A DNA stretch of 64,000 bases, taken from the NCBI GenBank assembly GCA_028289455.1, contig JANQPN010000027.1, forward strand, positions 24,498 to 88,497. Direction: 5' to 3'. A program made the translations under genes and the position numbers. Below are positions 46,576 through 55,667 of this stretch, in pieces. This DNA is from Wenzhouxiangellaceae bacterium (GTDB lineage Bacteria; Pseudomonadota; Gammaproteobacteria; Xanthomonadales; Wenzhouxiangellaceae). The notes below the pieces were generated by a model. It ran no database searches and was not told the origin of the DNA. It was given only the letters and a program-made list of their open reading frames with translations. How positions within the stretch are numbered: the stretch's first letter is position 1; every line of letters begins with the position of its first letter.

Positions 46576-47188
46576 CTTTGGGCTCCACTGTAGGTTGTGG
46601 CTCCAGCTCCCGCATGCGTTGCTCCAACCGGTTCCGAATTCTGAATACTTTGATGCGTAGATTGTTGTTTGAGAGGGCAAACTTTTGTTTGAGCTGTTGC
46701 CTGCTGACAATCCGTTTCCCTGGTGGGTGACGGTAATATGCCAATATCAGCTCACGGTCATGTGCCGGTAATTCCATAATACACTGCTCCAGGCGAAGGA
46801 GTTTCGGACTGGTCATTTCTCGCTCAAACAGGTCGGCAGGGCGAGCCTTTATTTCACTGACTGCCTGGTAGTGTTTGCGATGACTGCGCAATACCTCCAG
46901 GTATATCTTATGCGCAACGCCAATAACAAATTGCTCAATTTTTTCACCTAACTGATGATCGCTGGTAACTCTTTTTGCCACCCGATTCATGGTTTCGTCA
47001 GCAAGATCAGGCGCATCGGCGCAACCACGCCAAGTGAACAGGCGAATCAGTTTGCTGCGCAGTTTTTCATATCGAAGCGCAGCCTGATGAGAGTCATCAT
47101 CAAGACAAAGTAAAAGTGCTGAAAACGAACTGGCGCTTAAACCACCGGCCGTTTTTTCTAAACTCCTGTTAACTCTTGAGTCGTCCAT
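46568..47188 (-). CDS. ECF-type sigma factor
   Basis: A divergent ECF-type factor (206 residues). The region 2-like part includes YEKLRSKLIRLFTWRG, DLADETMNRVAKRV and EQFVIGVAHKIYLEVLRSHRK. Region 4 includes CIMELPAHDRELILAYYR and QLKQKFALSNNNLRIKVFRIRNRLEQRM. It is the first gene of a three-gene run: sigma, membrane partner, giant surface protein. It is divergent from a large Ser/Thr kinase gene. Confidence 0.82.
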   Translation of the reverse strand: MDDSRVNRSLEKTAGGLSASSFSALLLCLDDDSHQAALRYEKLRSKLIRLFTWRGCADAPDLADETMNRVAKRVTSDHQLGEKIEQFVIGVAHKIYLEVLRSHRKHYQAVSEIKARPADLFEREMTSPKLLRLEQCIMELPAHDRELILAYYRHPPGKRIVSRQQLKQKFALSNNNLRIKVFRIRNRLEQRMRELEPQPTVEPKDE

Positions 47189-47491
47189 TGGTGAGTTGCA
47201 TTAGTGCTTATTAGTGATGTGTATTTATGCGATTCTGTTACACCAGTAAACTATAGCAGCTTAAAATTTATTGTTTTGATACCGCAGGCAAAGAGTTTTG
47301 CAGGTCAGGCTGAATGCAAAGTATCCATACGAACACACGGCGGCTTATGCGATATACGGGTTAAGATAGTCAAACTGCCTGACAGGAGTATTGTGCTCAA
47401 CAGCGTTTTGCCAATGCCGCACAAATTTCCAACCGGCCGCTAGACGATAATTTGCTGGTGCAGTGTTTGAGTGAATTAACTTTAGTTTTGG
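47189..47491. other. 303-bp intergenic region between divergent sigma and kinase genes
   Basis: This AT-richer stretch must carry the promoters of both the sigma operon and the kinase gene. A 79-codon open frame at 47204-47443 has no family features and no ribosome site and is not called. A short direct repeat TTAGTG occurs twice near 47200. I see no convincing consensus promoter, hairpin or operator. Confidence 0.5.
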
Positions 47492-50400
47492 ATGGCTTTA
47501 TCCAGCCTAACTAATCCAATCAGAATGATGAACAGCCAAGCCCAAAAATTAAAAATGCTCCCAGATGGCACGGTCATTGCCGATCGTTATCGAATAGAAG
47601 GGTTTATAGCTGCCGGCACACATGGTCAGGTGTATAAAGCATTGGACTTGGAACTTGAGCAGACTATTGCATTGAAGCTGTTGCACCCCGGGTTGGCCAA
47701 AAGCTCAACAATGGTTGCGCGTTTCAAAAATGAGCTGTTAATTGCACGAAAGATTACTCACAAGAATGTCTGTCGTGTTTTTGATGTCTGCAAGAGTGTT
47801 GTGCTACTCGGTGCAGAACATGTTGAAATCGTTTTTATCACCATGGAGTTGGTTCAGGGTCGGACTTTGGCGGACTATCTTGAGTGCGAAACAAAGCCTT
47901 TTGATCAATGCCGGTCGATTGATATTATTCGGCAGGTAATCGCCGGCTTGGATGAGGCGCATCAACATCAGTTTATCCACGGCGATGTAAAGGCCAGCAA
48001 TATTATTCTAAGTGAAGAACCTAACGGCTCATTACGAGCAGTCATTACTGACTTCGGTTTATCACATGCCAGCCATCCCGGTGAATTGGCAACTGCAGCT
48101 ACAAGAATGCAGGGCACGCCATTGTATATGGCCCCTGAACAGATTTCCGGTGAGCCGTTATCACCGGCCACCGATGTTTTTTCGCTGGGCGTGCTGATTT
48201 ATAGAATGTTGATGGGGCAATGGCCTTTTCAGGAACAAACTGCCCTGTTGACAGCACTTAAGCGGCTGTATACATCACCAACCGATGTCAACCGGTTAAG
48301 TAAAACTGTTGGTAAACAGACAGCCGGAGCCATTCTTCGATGTTTGCAGCGCGACCCGCAAAAACGCTTTCAAAATTTGAAACTGCTGGACCATATTCTT
48401 GCTGTTTCTAGATCCAGGCAGACCAATACAGCTGGTTTATGGCTGGTTACGGCTATGCTGGTGGTGCTTGCCGGTTCAGGCCTTTGGTACTTATACAACC
48501 AGACTGAGGCAGAACAAACGCCGGAATCAACTGGTCTGCAGCAACGTCCAACCATAGCGGTATTACCGTTAATTAATAAAACCGGCAGGGCGGAGTTGGA
48601 TTGGCTGGGTACAAGTGTTCAAAAATCAGCAATCAGCAAATTGCAGGCGGTTGATGCATTAAGGTCGATAAGTGCGGAAAATATCAGTCGGTTAGTGCTT
48701 CAGGCTCCGATGGCGGATACTTTGATCCAACAGCAATGGGTTGCCATTACCAGTGGAGCGGACTGGTTTGTTGTAGGTAACTATCAATTGGATACAGCAG
48801 CATCTACCAGCTGGCATATTAGATTAGTGGCGGTTACCGATGGAAGCACGCTATTCGAAACCCGTTTCAGCATGTCGGAGGCTGAGCTGAATCAGACAGG
48901 GTTTAAATTAACGGATGAATTACTAGCACATCTGCAGATAGAAACTGATCGGACAAGAGTATTAGGAGCAGATCAACCCATTAGTATCGTGGCGTTATCA
49001 AATTATTCGCAGGGTTTGGATTTGCTATACCAGTTCAAGCCTGATGAAGCACTCGATTACTTTTATCAGGCGTTGGCGCAGGAGCCTGATAATGCGGTGA
49101 TTGAGTCGGCCTTAGCAGAAACCCAGCTGAAACTAGGCATGCTGGCTGAATCTAAGCAGACATTAGAACGGGCACAGCGGCATGGGCAAAACCTCAATCG
49201 CCGAGAGCGGTTAAGTCTTGATGCCCGGCTGCACCTGGCGGAAAGGAATTTTGAGCGCGCGGCAGAAATATACAGGGCACTGCGTGAATTCTTCCCTGAT
49301 GAACTGGAGTTTGGCTTGTCTCTGGCAACAGCTTTGGCCAGTGACGGCAAATTGGCATTGGCGTTTGAGACATTAAATGACTTACGCGAACTTCCGGCCG
49401 AACTTGGCAATGATGTACGTATTGACTTGTTGGAAGCGGAACTGGCGGCAACTCATAGTGAGTTTGAAGTAGCCCGTATAGCTGCACAGACTGCTCTGGA
49501 AAAAGGAAGTCGCAGCGAAACCCCATTGGTCATTGCCGGTGCATTGCGTTGGCAAGCCAGAGTGCTTTATTACGCAGATTCTGAATCACTTAAGGCAATT
49601 GAAGCTTTGCGAAATGCACGGGAAATTTATATGACGCTGGGAATTACCCGTTCAGTCGCTGATGTTGCTACCGAACTCGCTGATTTATCACGGCATCAGG
49701 CTGATGCTGAACTATCGGCGCAGCTTTATGACGAAGCGTTACAAGCCAGTGAAAGTATTGGTGATACAGAATTGCGCGGAAGAATTATGAATGGCCGGGC
49801 CGATTTAATATCTGGCTTAGGGCAATATGCTGATGCGTTGGCGATTTATCAGCAAATACTTCAAGAACAACAAAATGTTAAGCGTTCCGGCATGTTGGGC
49901 TTAATGCATCACAATATTGGCACAACAGCAGTTAAACTGGGCGATCTCGATTTGGGCTGGGAGCATCTTTCACAGGCAAAACAGATTTACCAGGATGCCA
50001 ATGACCGCTACGGCATGATGCTGGTTAACTATGCAATGGGTAGCTTTTGGAAAACCAAAGGCGAATTAAAACCGGCATCTATCAGTTTCAAAGAAGCGTT
50101 GTCATTGGCAGAAGCAATAGACAGTCAATCATGGGCGGCATACGCCAGATTGGAAATTGGAGATATTGCCAGAAGACAAGGTGATTATGACACTGCTGTA
50201 GCAACGGCAACCGCGGCGTTCAATACATTTCTGCAAAGAGGTGAAGAGGTTCGTGCAGCCCGGGTCGGAATAAGCCTTGGTGGTTTTTTGATTTACGCTG
50301 GTGATTATGAGACTGCTGGTGAAGTAGCAGGACAATCACTGCTGCTGATAGAGAAACACCAGATCAATCATGCGATCGGTCAGGTTCACAGTGTTTTGGC

Positions 50401-50794
50401 ACATGTTCATGCACATTTCGGGGAACTGGTTCAGTTGAAAATCCATCTGGAAAAAGCCACGGAAGCATTATCTTTGATGGGACAAGTAGAACATCGTTTA
50501 TTATTGCAGGACAGTCTGGCAATGATTGGCTATGACGCCGGAGTTTATGAGACTGATTATGTTAGGGCACAGCTGCAACAGGTCTATCGTGAAGCAGAAC
50601 CAGCTGGCCTGATGTTACCCTTACTGAGGTCGCAGTTTAATCTGGCAAAAGTAGCAAATGACGAAGGTGGCCTGCTGCAATCTGATCTGACTCTGCATCA
50701 GGTTTATACACAAGCTCAGGAGTTGGGCTTTACCCGCCTGGCCGATAAAGCCAACACACTGATAGAAAATATCAACGGAAAAACTGACTTCTGA
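47492..50794 (+). CDS. Large transmembrane Ser/Thr kinase with TPR sensor region
   Basis: The kinase domain (about residues 30-305) has glycine loop IAAGTHGQVYKA, Lys62, catalytic loop HGDVKASN (His163, Asp165, Lys167, Asn170), DFG at 187-189 and MAPEQ. The usual Arg before the catalytic Asp is Gly, so it is a non-RD type. A membrane helix is at about 313-334. Outside, a TolB-N-like domain (TIAVLPLINKTGRAELDWLG) leads into TPR-like helical repeats to residue 1100. ATG at 47525 or 47528 is also possible; no Shine-Dalgarno site separates them. It is probably functionally tied to the divergent sigma operon. Confidence 0.88.
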   Translation: MALSSLTNPIRMMNSQAQKLKMLPDGTVIADRYRIEGFIAAGTHGQVYKALDLELEQTIALKLLHPGLAKSSTMVARFKNELLIARKITHKNVCRVFDVCKSVVLLGAEHVEIVFITMELVQGRTLADYLECETKPFDQCRSIDIIRQVIAGLDEAHQHQFIHGDVKASNIILSEEPNGSLRAVITDFGLSHASHPGELATAATRMQGTPLYMAPEQISGEPLSPATDVFSLGVLIYRMLMGQWPFQEQTALLTALKRLYTSPTDVNRLSKTVGKQTAGAILRCLQRDPQKRFQNLKLLDHILAVSRSRQTNTAGLWLVTAMLVVLAGSGLWYLYNQTEAEQTPESTGLQQRPTIAVLPLINKTGRAELDWLGTSVQKSAISKLQAVDALRSISAENISRLVLQAPMADTLIQQQWVAITSGADWFVVGNYQLDTAASTSWHIRLVAVTDGSTLFETRFSMSEAELNQTGFKLTDELLAHLQIETDRTRVLGADQPISIVALSNYSQGLDLLYQFKPDEALDYFYQALAQEPDNAVIESALAETQLKLGMLAESKQTLERAQRHGQNLNRRERLSLDARLHLAERNFERAAEIYRALREFFPDELEFGLSLATALASDGKLALAFETLNDLRELPAELGNDVRIDLLEAELAATHSEFEVARIAAQTALEKGSRSETPLVIAGALRWQARVLYYADSESLKAIEALRNAREIYMTLGITRSVADVATELADLSRHQADAELSAQLYDEALQASESIGDTELRGRIMNGRADLISGLGQYADALAIYQQILQEQQNVKRSGMLGLMHHNIGTTAVKLGDLDLGWEHLSQAKQIYQDANDRYGMMLVNYAMGSFWKTKGELKPASISFKEALSLAEAIDSQSWAAYARLEIGDIARRQGDYDTAVATATAAFNTFLQRGEEVRAARVGISLGGFLIYAGDYETAGEVAGQSLLLIEKHQINHAIGQVHSVLAHVHAHFGELVQLKIHLEKATEALSLMGQVEHRLLLQDSLAMIGYDAGVYETDYVRAQLQQVYREAEPAGLMLPLLRSQFNLAKVANDEGGLLQSDLTLHQVYTQAQELGFTRLADKANTLIENINGKTDF

Positions 50795-50954
50795 TGATAT
50801 GGAAAATCTGCGTCCAGTAATTTGCCTGTGCTCATTGAGAGAAAGGATTGTTGCAGTAGGGAAAATTATTTGCCTGATTATTATTATTTAAGCTCCAATC
50901 AAGGCTGAGAAATTCCACCGGATTCCAAATTGTGGCAGATTACCGGATTGTTTA

Positions 50955-51179
50955 TTAATTTTCCCGATCAGCCTGCAATTGCAGGCTGTTACCGGTAAAT
51001 TGCATATGGATCAATATGGGCTGACAGCAGATTTGGCAATCAATTACCTGACGGGTTTGTTCATCAGTATGGTCGATTACAATCGACTGTAGCTCCCAGC
51101 AATAGGGACAGGTAATGTCTGCCTCTGTCAATAGTTCATTGACGGAGACCAGTTCTATATCTGAAGCTTTGATACTCAT
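50955..51179 (-). CDS. CPXCG-motif cysteine-rich small protein
   Basis: The 74-residue protein has two Cys pairs, CPYCWE and CQICCQPI, with an intervening IDHTDEQTRQVIDCQ, the layout of CPXCG-motif proteins that likely bind zinc or another metal. Its ATG overlaps the stop of the multicopper oxidase gene by 4 bases (ATGA), so it is the last gene of the copper operon. Confidence 0.82.
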   Translation of the reverse strand: MSIKASDIELVSVNELLTEADITCPYCWELQSIVIDHTDEQTRQVIDCQICCQPILIHMQFTGNSLQLQADREN

Positions 51180-52432
51180 CCAAGTTTATAGGCCTGTTCT
51201 CCGGGAAGATGGTTATACCACCCCGGGTCATTCTTACCATCCCAGTCATCACGTACTTTCAGTACAGTAAACATACCACCCATTTCTATCGGCCCATAGG
51301 GGCCAAGGCCATCCATCATGGGCATGGTGTTGGCAGGGCCACTATTGCGGTGATGTCCGCTGGCAATGTGCTGGGCATGCTCAGCCATACCGAACTCGCC
51401 ATGGGTCCAGTACCCGGGCACTACCTGACGTATCTGTTCGACCAGGTCACGCTGCTGCACGCCAATCATATTGGGTAATTCGTGTGACATCGGACCCATG
51501 GTGTGGTGTGCCATGTGGCAGTGAAATGCCCAATCGCCGGGAACTGCATCAAATTCAATATCGCGCATCTGGCCGACACCAACAATTTCAGTGACCTCCG
51601 GGCGCCAAAGCCCTTCAGGGTAGCGGCCGCCGTCACTGCCCGTTACGTAGAACTGGTGCCCATGCAGATGGATAGGATGATTCCACATCGACAGATTGCC
51701 TACCCTGATACGCACCCGGTCGCCGCTTCGCGCATACAGATAATCGATTGCCGGAAAGGTTTTGCTGTTGAAGGTCCACAAATCGAAATCAACCATAACG
51801 CTGGGATCGGGCCGGTAGGTGCCCGGGTGCATAGCCCAGTTATGCAGCAGAAAAGCGTAGTCACGGTCAACAGCCGGGGTTGAGGGCTGTTTGGGGTGCA
51901 CAATAAACAGTCCCATCATCCCAAATGCCATCTGTGTCATTTCATCGGCATGCGGGTGGTACATCAAAGTACCGTGCTGACGGACAGTCCATTCGTAAAC
52001 CCAGGTTTCCCCTGGCTGGATATGAGGTTGGGTAACACCACCGATGCCATCCATGCCGCATGGCAGCAATGCTCCATGCCAGTGCATGGTCGTGTGTTCC
52101 TTCAGGTTATTGGTGAGAAAAATCCGAATGCGATCACCTTCAGTTACCTCGATGGTGGGGCCTGGGGTAGAACCATTGTAACCCCAGCATTTGGCCACCG
52201 TGCCGGGAGCAAACTCGTGTTCAACCGGTTCGGCGATCAAGTGGAATTCTTTGACACCTGCATTCATGCGGTAATCAAGGCTGCGTCCGTTGAGTGTGAT
52301 GATTCGGGCATCGGAAGTGCTTTTGCCGTTGCTTGCAGGCGGTGCCAGCTGCGCATTGACAGGCATTGGTATTCCTGCGGCCAGCAGCGGCAACATGCTT
52401 GCATCACGGATAAAATTACGGCGTGTGGGCAT
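51176..52432 (-). CDS. Multicopper oxidase with Tat signal
   Basis: The start at 52432 follows ACAGGAGC and gives a Tat signal (MPTRRNFIRDASMLPLL). The frame extends upstream but into the preceding gene. The copper motifs of a CopA/laccase-type oxidase are present: HWHG 117-120, HPHAD 159-163, HPIHLHGHQF 252-261 and HCHMAHH 304-310. The C-terminal 70 residues are rich in His and Met (HGEFGMAEHAQHIASGHH, NTMPMMDGLG). The 418-residue protein likely oxidises Cu(I) in the periplasm. It overlaps the TolC gene by 17 bases. Confidence 0.92.
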   Translation of the reverse strand: MPTRRNFIRDASMLPLLAAGIPMPVNAQLAPPASNGKSTSDARIITLNGRSLDYRMNAGVKEFHLIAEPVEHEFAPGTVAKCWGYNGSTPGPTIEVTEGDRIRIFLTNNLKEHTTMHWHGALLPCGMDGIGGVTQPHIQPGETWVYEWTVRQHGTLMYHPHADEMTQMAFGMMGLFIVHPKQPSTPAVDRDYAFLLHNWAMHPGTYRPDPSVMVDFDLWTFNSKTFPAIDYLYARSGDRVRIRVGNLSMWNHPIHLHGHQFYVTGSDGGRYPEGLWRPEVTEIVGVGQMRDIEFDAVPGDWAFHCHMAHHTMGPMSHELPNMIGVQQRDLVEQIRQVVPGYWTHGEFGMAEHAQHIASGHHRNSGPANTMPMMDGLGPYGPIEMGGMFTVLKVRDDWDGKNDPGWYNHLPGEQAYKLG

Positions 52433-53801
52433 GCTGTTGCTCCTGTTTGTTAATAGCGCTCGAGAGAATATCGAGTTGTAAATCCGGTGTATCAGCAGCC
52501 CGCCAGCTGCCACCGCTCAAACGAGATAATTTGGCCGCAAACCGCCAGTAATTACCCAGATCATCCAGAAATGCCAATGTGGTTTCTATTTGCCCGGCTC
52601 TGGTTTCCAGTAATTCGAACGGGCCGGTCAGCATGTAGTTGTATTCACGCAGAGTCTGATCCAGCTTATTGCGATAGGCAGGTAAAATCTCCTGTCGGTA
52701 ACGCGCAAGCCGATTGCGCGCAAGCTGCATCTGTCCCAGGGTCAGCTGTATTTCAGCGGAAAAGTGCTGTTGTAATGCCAGAAGCTGTTGTTGACCTTTA
52801 TCAAGCTGTCCGCTTGCTTCATCAATTTCCGCCTGATTCTGGTTCCATAAGGGCAGTTCCAGCTCGATAGCCGGGCCCAGCAGGGTGCCGCCATCGGGTT
52901 CCTGCTCCAGGCTGATGCCTGCTTCAAAGTCCAGCAGAAAACGAAAACGCCGTTCCAGTGCAAGACTTTTGGCCAGTGCGTCGGTATTTGCTCTGGCTGC
53001 CTGCAGCAGCGGATGACTGTCTTGTGTTAATGCCCATATCGTAGATTTGTCTGGATCGTTTTTCGGCAATTTTCCCAGGGTTCCGGATAGGACAGGTGGT
53101 TCGTTGACGCCAAGTAACCGCTGCATTTGAATGCCCGCCATGGTCAGTTCTGCACTCAACTGGTCTTCCAGTAAGCCGCCGGTGCCGGCCTCCAGTTTGA
53201 GTTCCGACAGTTCATGCAGATTGATGTTGCCGGCCTGGTAATAGCGATTGCCGAGTTCTGCATTCAATTGACGGGTCAGCGCAAACCGCTGGGCAACACG
53301 CGCCTTGAGGTCGGCGACCTGCCAGGCATACCAGCCGGCTTCCACCTGATTGGCCAGTTCCAGAATCGCAGCCAGCGCCAAGTGTCGGTGCCGTTCCAGT
53401 GTCGCCTGAGCATTGGATTTCCGTGCCGGATATAAAATCAGATCAATAACCGGCGCCAGCAGATCCAGTTCGATGTTGACGCCTGATTCAGCATCTGAAT
53501 CACGGACTGCCAGACCCAGCGTGGGGTTATCGATTCTGATCTGGCGATTGAGTTCTGCAGTGGTGATATCCAGCTCTGCCAGCGCGATTTGTACCTGCGG
53601 GTTACACAGCAGTGCAGTTCGCATGGCATCAGCCAGCTCGCTCAGCGGGCCGTTGCAGTTATATTCGGCTTCACCGGAAATATCCAGCTGTAAACGGTGT
53701 TGTGATCGATCCAATACTTGTTCGCGCCCGGAATCCAGCGGGCGGACAGCGCAACCACTCATCCACAATAGAAGCAGTGCTGCTGTTAACAATCGATACA
53801 T
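52416..53801 (-). CDS. TolC-family outer-membrane lipoprotein
   Basis: The signal ends in lipobox MSGC (Cys17). The 461-residue product has two homologous halves of long helices, with NPQVQIALAELDITTAELNR in the first and LELPLWNQNQAEIDEASGQ in the second, as in TolC/CusC-type channels. It is followed immediately by the copper oxidase gene, suggesting metal export. No RND pump or membrane-fusion gene is adjacent, so its partner must be encoded elsewhere. Confidence 0.88.
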   Translation of the reverse strand: MYRLLTAALLLLWMSGCAVRPLDSGREQVLDRSQHRLQLDISGEAEYNCNGPLSELADAMRTALLCNPQVQIALAELDITTAELNRQIRIDNPTLGLAVRDSDAESGVNIELDLLAPVIDLILYPARKSNAQATLERHRHLALAAILELANQVEAGWYAWQVADLKARVAQRFALTRQLNAELGNRYYQAGNINLHELSELKLEAGTGGLLEDQLSAELTMAGIQMQRLLGVNEPPVLSGTLGKLPKNDPDKSTIWALTQDSHPLLQAARANTDALAKSLALERRFRFLLDFEAGISLEQEPDGGTLLGPAIELELPLWNQNQAEIDEASGQLDKGQQQLLALQQHFSAEIQLTLGQMQLARNRLARYRQEILPAYRNKLDQTLREYNYMLTGPFELLETRAGQIETTLAFLDDLGNYWRFAAKLSRLSGGSWRAADTPDLQLDILSSAINKQEQQHAHTP

Positions 53802-53868
53802 ATTGTTCTCCTGAAAACATTAATTTATGCCGGCGGTTATTAACAGCGCCGACGATCGATAGCGGTTT

Positions 53869-54213
53869 TCAGGCGTGGATAGGAGGTCTTATCAGTGGCT
53901 GGTTAAATTGCAGTGGGGAGGTTGAGGTGTAATCCGGATAAGAATCAGTGGGCAATGGGTTATACGCTGCTGATTGCTGAACAGGGCATATTGCCGCCAC
54001 ACCCAGCAGGCACTCGCATTGCTGCTGATGATTTGCGTTTATTTCTTTGTCAGTCGGATCATCCGGCTGATGGCAGGACATTGTCTGATCATCTTCGGAT
54101 TGTGTATGAGCGGCAGCAATTTCTGCCGAAGCCTCATTACAACAATCATCAGCCAGCGCCGCTGAAGGGTTCAGCAGTCCGGAAAGTAACGAGATGATCA
54201 GCAATAGACGCAT
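53869..54213 (-). CDS. Small exported Cys/His-rich protein, probable metal binding
   Basis: The start at 54213 (MRLLLIISLLSGLL) begins a signal peptide cut near ALA-D. The 114-residue product has clustered potential metal ligands: DDCCNE, MSCHQP, and QCECLLGVAAICPV. It is 67 bases upstream of the TolC gene in the same direction and probably starts the copper operon. A periplasmic copper-binding role is inferred. Confidence 0.7.
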   Translation of the reverse strand: MRLLLIISLLSGLLNPSAALADDCCNEASAEIAAAHTQSEDDQTMSCHQPDDPTDKEINANHQQQCECLLGVAAICPVQQSAAYNPLPTDSYPDYTSTSPLQFNQPLIRPPIHA

Positions 54214-54446
54214 GCTGAAATGATACGCGGATTGATCAAAAAGTTCCAAAGTTTTGCGGAAAAAACCAACTGACTGTTGAGTTCACAGGGTTTGCGTCGC
54301 CTATTCAATAAATACTCACAGATTGCATAAAAATAATTCCAATTACCGCACTGTTGGTATTGATGAGGCCGGCTGTCAGGAGTAGAGAGTTAGCAAGGTG
54401 TCTGTTGCAAAGCAGACCAAACAGGGGAAAAGCAAGGAGGTTTTCA

Positions 54447-55655
54447 ATGAATATAATCAAAAATGTCAGTGAATCATCATGGGCAAGTTACTTATGCCTA
54501 TGTTTATTGTTGTTTTTTATTTCCACTCATTCTGCGGCTCAGCAGGAGGAGGAAGATGAGCCCGAAGCTGCCAATCCTGACGAGAAGCCGCTGATTGAGT
54601 TAAGCAGGACAGGCCATCTGGATGTTATGGCAGATAAACGCACCTTAAGTTGGCAGACAACTGAACCGGAAGCTATGGATTCGATTGAAGTCAGAGTGGT
54701 CAAGGTTGAGATGGGCAGCATGGAAGCTGAAGAGCTTTATTCATCCGCCCGTCAAAGCGGCAGTGTTGATGTCCAGGAATTTGATAAGGGCCCCGGGTTA
54801 TATGCACTGCTGGCCAAAGGGAAGAGCGTAAAAGGTGAAACGTTTGAAACCGGTATACGATTGTCATATTCGGCTTTGAATCCAGACTGTCCGGACCAGA
54901 GGGCATGGTGGCCCAGGGCTTTAGAAGGGGCTAATGAGCGCACTGCAGACGAGCGCGCTGAGCAGCCGTTTGGTTATAACCTGCTGGGGCTGGTCAGTAA
55001 GTCATCTTATGTGGTCACCGCAACCGCAGCAGATCTGATTGCCTGCCCGACCAAAGAAGGCAGTCTGTTTACTTATGTAATGTTCAAAAATGTCAAAGTC
55101 CTGCAGCAGGAAACAGGTGCACGGCAGCTGTCAGAGGAATTGTTCTTGCGCATACCGGGTGGAATGGCGCACGGGCGTATTGAAGTTGTAACCGATGCGC
55201 CGGTATTCAAACAGCAGGATCAGGTGATGTTGTTTCTTACCCGTGATCTGCAACAGCAGGTACCGATTGTAGACGGCACTGATGGCGTGTTCTTTATCGA
55301 AAACAACGGCATCCGTACCTATGGCGGGCCAATGCTGACGGGTATAGATCAGGACTATGTGTTGGAGCTGGACCCCGGCTACAAACCTGACCCAAAACAT
55401 GCCCGGCATTGGGACCCCAATATGCGAGCAGTGTGGCGTTCTCCAGGCAGATCAGAACCATTGGGAAATGTCAGTGCTAAAGATACCCGCACCAGAGAGC
55501 CATTATCGATGGATGGGTTTGCCGAGCAGTTGAATAAAACCTGGGAAGTAGCCGATAGCATCGGCCGTGTTCCGCAAAACCGGGAGGCAGGAGGCAGAAA
55601 GCCTTATAACGAGCTGCCACAGTTCTCCGATTCACGCGAACAGACAGCCAAATAG
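54447..55655 (+). CDS. Exported protein co-encoded with a matrixin-like protease
   Basis: The ATG at 54447 sits 6 bases after AGGAGG, and the frame extends upstream only without support. A signal peptide ends near SAA-QQ. The 402-residue product starts with an acidic stretch (EEEDEPEAANPDEK). Its central part reads FTYVMFKNVKVLQ, FLRIPGGMAHGRIEVV and FKQQDQVMLFLTRD, a pattern I associate with exported proteins beside metalloproteases in other bacteria. The C-terminus is polar and disordered-looking. Its function is unknown; it may bind or inhibit the protease. Confidence 0.65.
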   Translation: MNIIKNVSESSWASYLCLCLLLFFISTHSAAQQEEEDEPEAANPDEKPLIELSRTGHLDVMADKRTLSWQTTEPEAMDSIEVRVVKVEMGSMEAEELYSSARQSGSVDVQEFDKGPGLYALLAKGKSVKGETFETGIRLSYSALNPDCPDQRAWWPRALEGANERTADERAEQPFGYNLLGLVSKSSYVVTATAADLIACPTKEGSLFTYVMFKNVKVLQQETGARQLSEELFLRIPGGMAHGRIEVVTDAPVFKQQDQVMLFLTRDLQQQVPIVDGTDGVFFIENNGIRTYGGPMLTGIDQDYVLELDPGYKPDPKHARHWDPNMRAVWRSPGRSEPLGNVSAKDTRTREPLSMDGFAEQLNKTWEVADSIGRVPQNREAGGRKPYNELPQFSDSREQTAK

Positions 55656-55667
55656 GAGGGCGACAAC

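Noticed and set aside
47204..47443. 79-codon open frame between the sigma and kinase genes
   Set aside because: No ribosome site, no recognisable features, and it covers the likely divergent promoters.
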